A stretch of 64,000 nt of DNA, taken from NCBI GenBank assembly GCA_027452205.1, contig DAIDGV010000010.1, forward strand, positions 62,001 through 126,000, read 5' to 3'. A program made the translations under genes and the position numbers. Shown piece by piece: positions 62,233-64,000 of this stretch; positions within the stretch are counted from its first letter, which is position 1, and every line of letters begins with the position of its first letter. This DNA comes from a candidate division FCPU426 bacterium. Its GTDB lineage: Bacteria; Oederibacteriota; Muellerivitia; Muellerivitales; Muellerivitaceae. A model generated the notes under the pieces. It was not told the origin of the DNA. It saw nothing but the letters and a program-made list of their open reading frames with translations, and ran no database searches.

Positions 62233-62652
62233 TTATTTAAGCGACGCTTTTTCCTGGGCAACCCAATCAAGCAGGGTCTTGCGGTCCTTATCCGACAAAG
62301 GCGCGCCTAAATGATATTTGGCCTGTTCGTCAGGCGGCATAAAACCCTTTGAGATTTCCTTTTCCAGATGCTTGATCTGTTTAGCGAGAGGCTCGTCGTT
62401 GTTGAAAGGGAAGGTCTCGCTCATGGAAAAATCCTCGGTTCCATCGGAGATCACCTTGTTCATTTTTTTAAGGACCGAGGGACTGACATTGTCGGGCGCG
62501 CCGGTCGTGTTGTTGTGGCAGGCAAAACAGCTGTTTTGCAGGACAGGAAGAACTGTCTTTTTGAAGTCGATCTTGGGGGAAGCTTTTACCGGAACGGCTA
62601 GAAGAAATAATAGTGAAACCAAGATGACTAGGCGGTTGGGGTAAATCGACAC
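62233..62652 (-). CDS. Small exported c-type cytochrome domain protein
   Basis: Start GTG 62652 with AAGGAGG six bases upstream. Signal peptide VILVSLLFLLAVPVKASP, then a mature part with one heme-binding motif, SCFACHNN (CxxCH), in the context FKKTVLPVLQNSCFACHN, the form of DUF1549/planctomycete-type and other short cytochrome domains. A possible distal Met lies in KGFMPPDEQAKYHLGAPLSDKDRKTLLDWV. Periplasmic electron transfer or a structural role. It heads a unit with the TetA-like gene. Confidence 0.85.
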   Translation of the reverse strand: MSIYPNRLVILVSLLFLLAVPVKASPKIDFKKTVLPVLQNSCFACHNNTTGAPDNVSPSVLKKMNKVISDGTEDFSMSETFPFNNDEPLAKQIKHLEKEISKGFMPPDEQAKYHLGAPLSDKDRKTLLDWVAQEKASLK

Positions 62653-62712
62653 GGGGTTCCTCCTTGCTGAGTTTGATCGGGCGAAATTATCGCATAGGGC
62701 GCTCAAAAAAAG

Positions 62713-62743
62713 AAAAGCCGCCGGCAAAAAACCGACGGCTTTT
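62713..62743 (-). terminator. Intrinsic terminator of the outer-membrane protein gene
   Basis: Stem AAAAGCCGCCGG against CCGACGGCTTTT with one mismatch, just behind the stop at 62749 of the minus-strand gene. On that strand it is followed by a T-rich run (CTTTTTTTG). Confidence 0.85.
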
Positions 62744-62748
62744 AGACA

Positions 62749-63735
62749 TCAGGGTATCAAAAATTGGGTCCCCGCCACGTAGGTCGGGTCAACTTGTTGT
62801 ACACCATTCAACTGGGTCCAGACGGGTATTTGCACCTTGGCGTAAAGGGTGGAATTGTCCGCCAGGTTCCACCAAACGCCGGGGGTCAGGTCCAGGACCG
62901 TCCCGCCCGTATTGGGCGTGTTCCAGGTCGAACCGTCATTCGTTTTTGGGTTCAGCTCGGTATCGGACAGGGCATACCGGCCTTCCGCCGCGAATGAAAG
63001 GGCGAAATTATCACTCAACTTCAATTGCCCTTGAACGCCTCCGGTCAAGGAACTGCCAAAGGTGTACTTATAAACGGCCGAATTTGGATCACTGGTATAA
63101 GCGGTCGTGCGGATGACCGCGTTACCATTGGCGGTCAAAGTAAAACCCTCCCAGACCCGATTGAACAACAATCCGCCAGTGAAACCGTAAGCGCCCGTTC
63201 CCAATTGGGCGTGGGTATCCAGGTTCTTGTTAGTGATCAGGGACTGGAAGTTCGTGCCGCCGGTCGGGAAATAAGCCCCTAAAGATAAGGCCAAGTTCTG
63301 GTGTTGTTGGGTCCGCAAGTTGGTTTCTTGCCAAAAAAAGTAACGGAACCCGACCAAAATATCGCCGACACCGAAAGGTGTGCCGGCATCCGGGGTATCT
63401 CCGGAAGTGGATGAAGGCGTCAGCCACCAATATTTTTCCACGACCGGAAGCATGACCGAGAATACCAGGTTCGAGTTGGGGCTATAGGACAAGGTGGTGT
63501 TAAGGTTGACCTGCCTCACACTTTCCAAGTCGCCCGATCCATCATCGGTTTGAGCATTAGCGGTCAGGTAAATATTCTCGATATCCAAACGCCAACTCCC
63601 GGCCATTGGATGGGCGCTGCCTGAAGAAGCAAGGGGGTCGCCGCAACCGCAAACGGAGCAGGCTCGGGAAAAGCCAGGGAGCAGTAAAAGGAAAGATAGG
63701 GCCAATAGGCCCAAAGTATGCATCATCTTCGACAT
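62749..63735 (-). CDS. Exported outer-membrane channel-like protein with CSVCGCGDP motif
   Basis: 328 residues. Signal peptide ends LLLLPGFSRA; the mature protein begins CSVCGCGDPLASS, a Cys-rich motif also seen at the start of some metal- or phenol-related outer-membrane proteins (MetA-pathway-like). The rest is beta strands (WRLDIENIYLTANAQ, VNLNTTLSYSPNSNLVFSVMLPVV, VGFRYFFWQETNL, FGSSLTGGVQGQLKLSDNFALSFAAEGRYAL), a 12-16-strand barrel pattern. GAGGAG precedes the ATG. The Cys motif could hold a metal. Transport substrate unknown. Confidence 0.78.
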   Translation of the reverse strand: MSKMMHTLGLLALSFLLLLPGFSRACSVCGCGDPLASSGSAHPMAGSWRLDIENIYLTANAQTDDGSGDLESVRQVNLNTTLSYSPNSNLVFSVMLPVVEKYWWLTPSSTSGDTPDAGTPFGVGDILVGFRYFFWQETNLRTQQHQNLALSLGAYFPTGGTNFQSLITNKNLDTHAQLGTGAYGFTGGLLFNRVWEGFTLTANGNAVIRTTAYTSDPNSAVYKYTFGSSLTGGVQGQLKLSDNFALSFAAEGRYALSDTELNPKTNDGSTWNTPNTGGTVLDLTPGVWWNLADNSTLYAKVQIPVWTQLNGVQQVDPTYVAGTQFLIP

Positions 63736-64000
63736 TGAATTCTCCTCAAAATGGATTCGCCAACACCCCGCAAGAGGTTCGGCACAACATTTCGTTGATT
63801 AAACGAGATGGTCCATTTCAGGAGGAGGGGAGAAGTGATTTGAGGGAGGAGCAGGCAGAAACTCAAAGGTGGTGGTGAGAGGTTGGTTCAGATCGTGTCG
63901 AAATAAAAGGGGAAGTGAAGTTGGTAAGAATTTGACCGCGCTTTGGGAAAAGAAGAACTGCCTGGTGCTGTCAGGGGTACAGCCAGCCGCGAACAAGCCA
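63736..64000. other. Right-hand edge of window, no convincing gene
   Basis: The last 265 bases contain the ribosome site of the outer-membrane gene and AT/purine-rich sequence. A minus-strand frame running to the edge (63799 on, Pro/Phe-rich) has no motif or ribosome site and was not accepted. No promoter boxes of quality were found. Confidence 0.5.

Noticed and set aside
63799-63996. Minus-strand frame at the right edge
   Set aside because: Low-complexity Pro/Phe/Ser sequence with no recognisable start or domain.

Overview
The window is a stretch of bacterial chromosome, about 54% GC by eye, densely packed and mostly house-keeping. Outer-membrane barrel-like proteins, lipoproteins, an OmpH/Skp-type periplasmic chaperone and a PqiA-like protein point to a Gram-negative (diderm) cell. 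Many genes start at TTG or GTG behind a good GGAGG-type ribosome site (guaA, galE, a GT39-like gene, hpt-like, several small genes). A secreted polysaccharide lyase carries long Thr/Pro 'TPTxTxT' linkers, a style I associate with poorly cultured deep-branching phyla; that placement is inference only. No rRNA, tRNA, CRISPR array, insertion sequence or recognisable prophage was found.

Layout. 1-6.3 kb: purine and replication genes (guaB end, a small ABM-fold protein, guaA, dnaE). 6.3-12.4 kb: an O-antigen-ligase-like membrane protein, then a polyamine pair (SpeE-like aminopropyltransferase and Orn/Lys/Arg decarboxylase) and galE. 12.4-17.1 kb, minus strand: orn, def and an ACT-domain protein; a 592-residue orphan; a SixA-like phosphatase and a frameshifted second def. 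17.2-25.7 kb: GH1 beta-glucosidase, two divergent GT39-like membrane proteins (one ending in a PA14 domain) and a cyclase-ATPase-TPR fusion. 25.9-33.1 kb: clpB, small SRPBCC and GyrI-like proteins, a PqiA-like protein and the PL7 lyase-like lipoprotein. 33.4-39 kb is the accessory part: a VOC protein with a serine-rich insert, an AT-rich two-gene unit (64-residue peptide plus C39-like cysteine peptidase), a YdeI-like gene, a remarkable array of phased palindromes, a cNMP-binding protein and two small membrane proteins. 39-51.5 kb: P3A proton ATPase, hpt-like, SRPBCC, OmpH-like, glucose dehydrogenase/glucoamylase operon, Uup-type ABC-F, clpS and cspA. 51.6-64 kb: hypothetical and outer-membrane proteins, a GT4 glycosyltransferase, comM with a duplicated 3' end, a second cNMP-binding protein, a large TPR protein, ffh, a TetA-like transporter and a c-type cytochrome.

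Genes that appear to work together: guaB and guaA in GMP synthesis with hpt-like salvage; glucoamylase with glucose dehydrogenase; decarboxylase with aminopropyltransferase; clpS/clpB in protein quality control; def/orn in protein and RNA turnover; and possibly a cyclic-nucleotide circuit made of the class III cyclase fusion and two HTH-less cNMP-binding proteins.

The strongest unexplained signal is at 36.85-37.43 kb: fifteen short palindromes with different sequences whose centres are spaced almost only 31-33 or 40-43 bp apart (one gap of 73), that is close to 3, 4 or 7 helical turns. Two more are the AT-rich peptide/peptidase pair at 34.1-36.0 kb and the second, synonymously diverged copy of the comM gene end at 54.65 kb.
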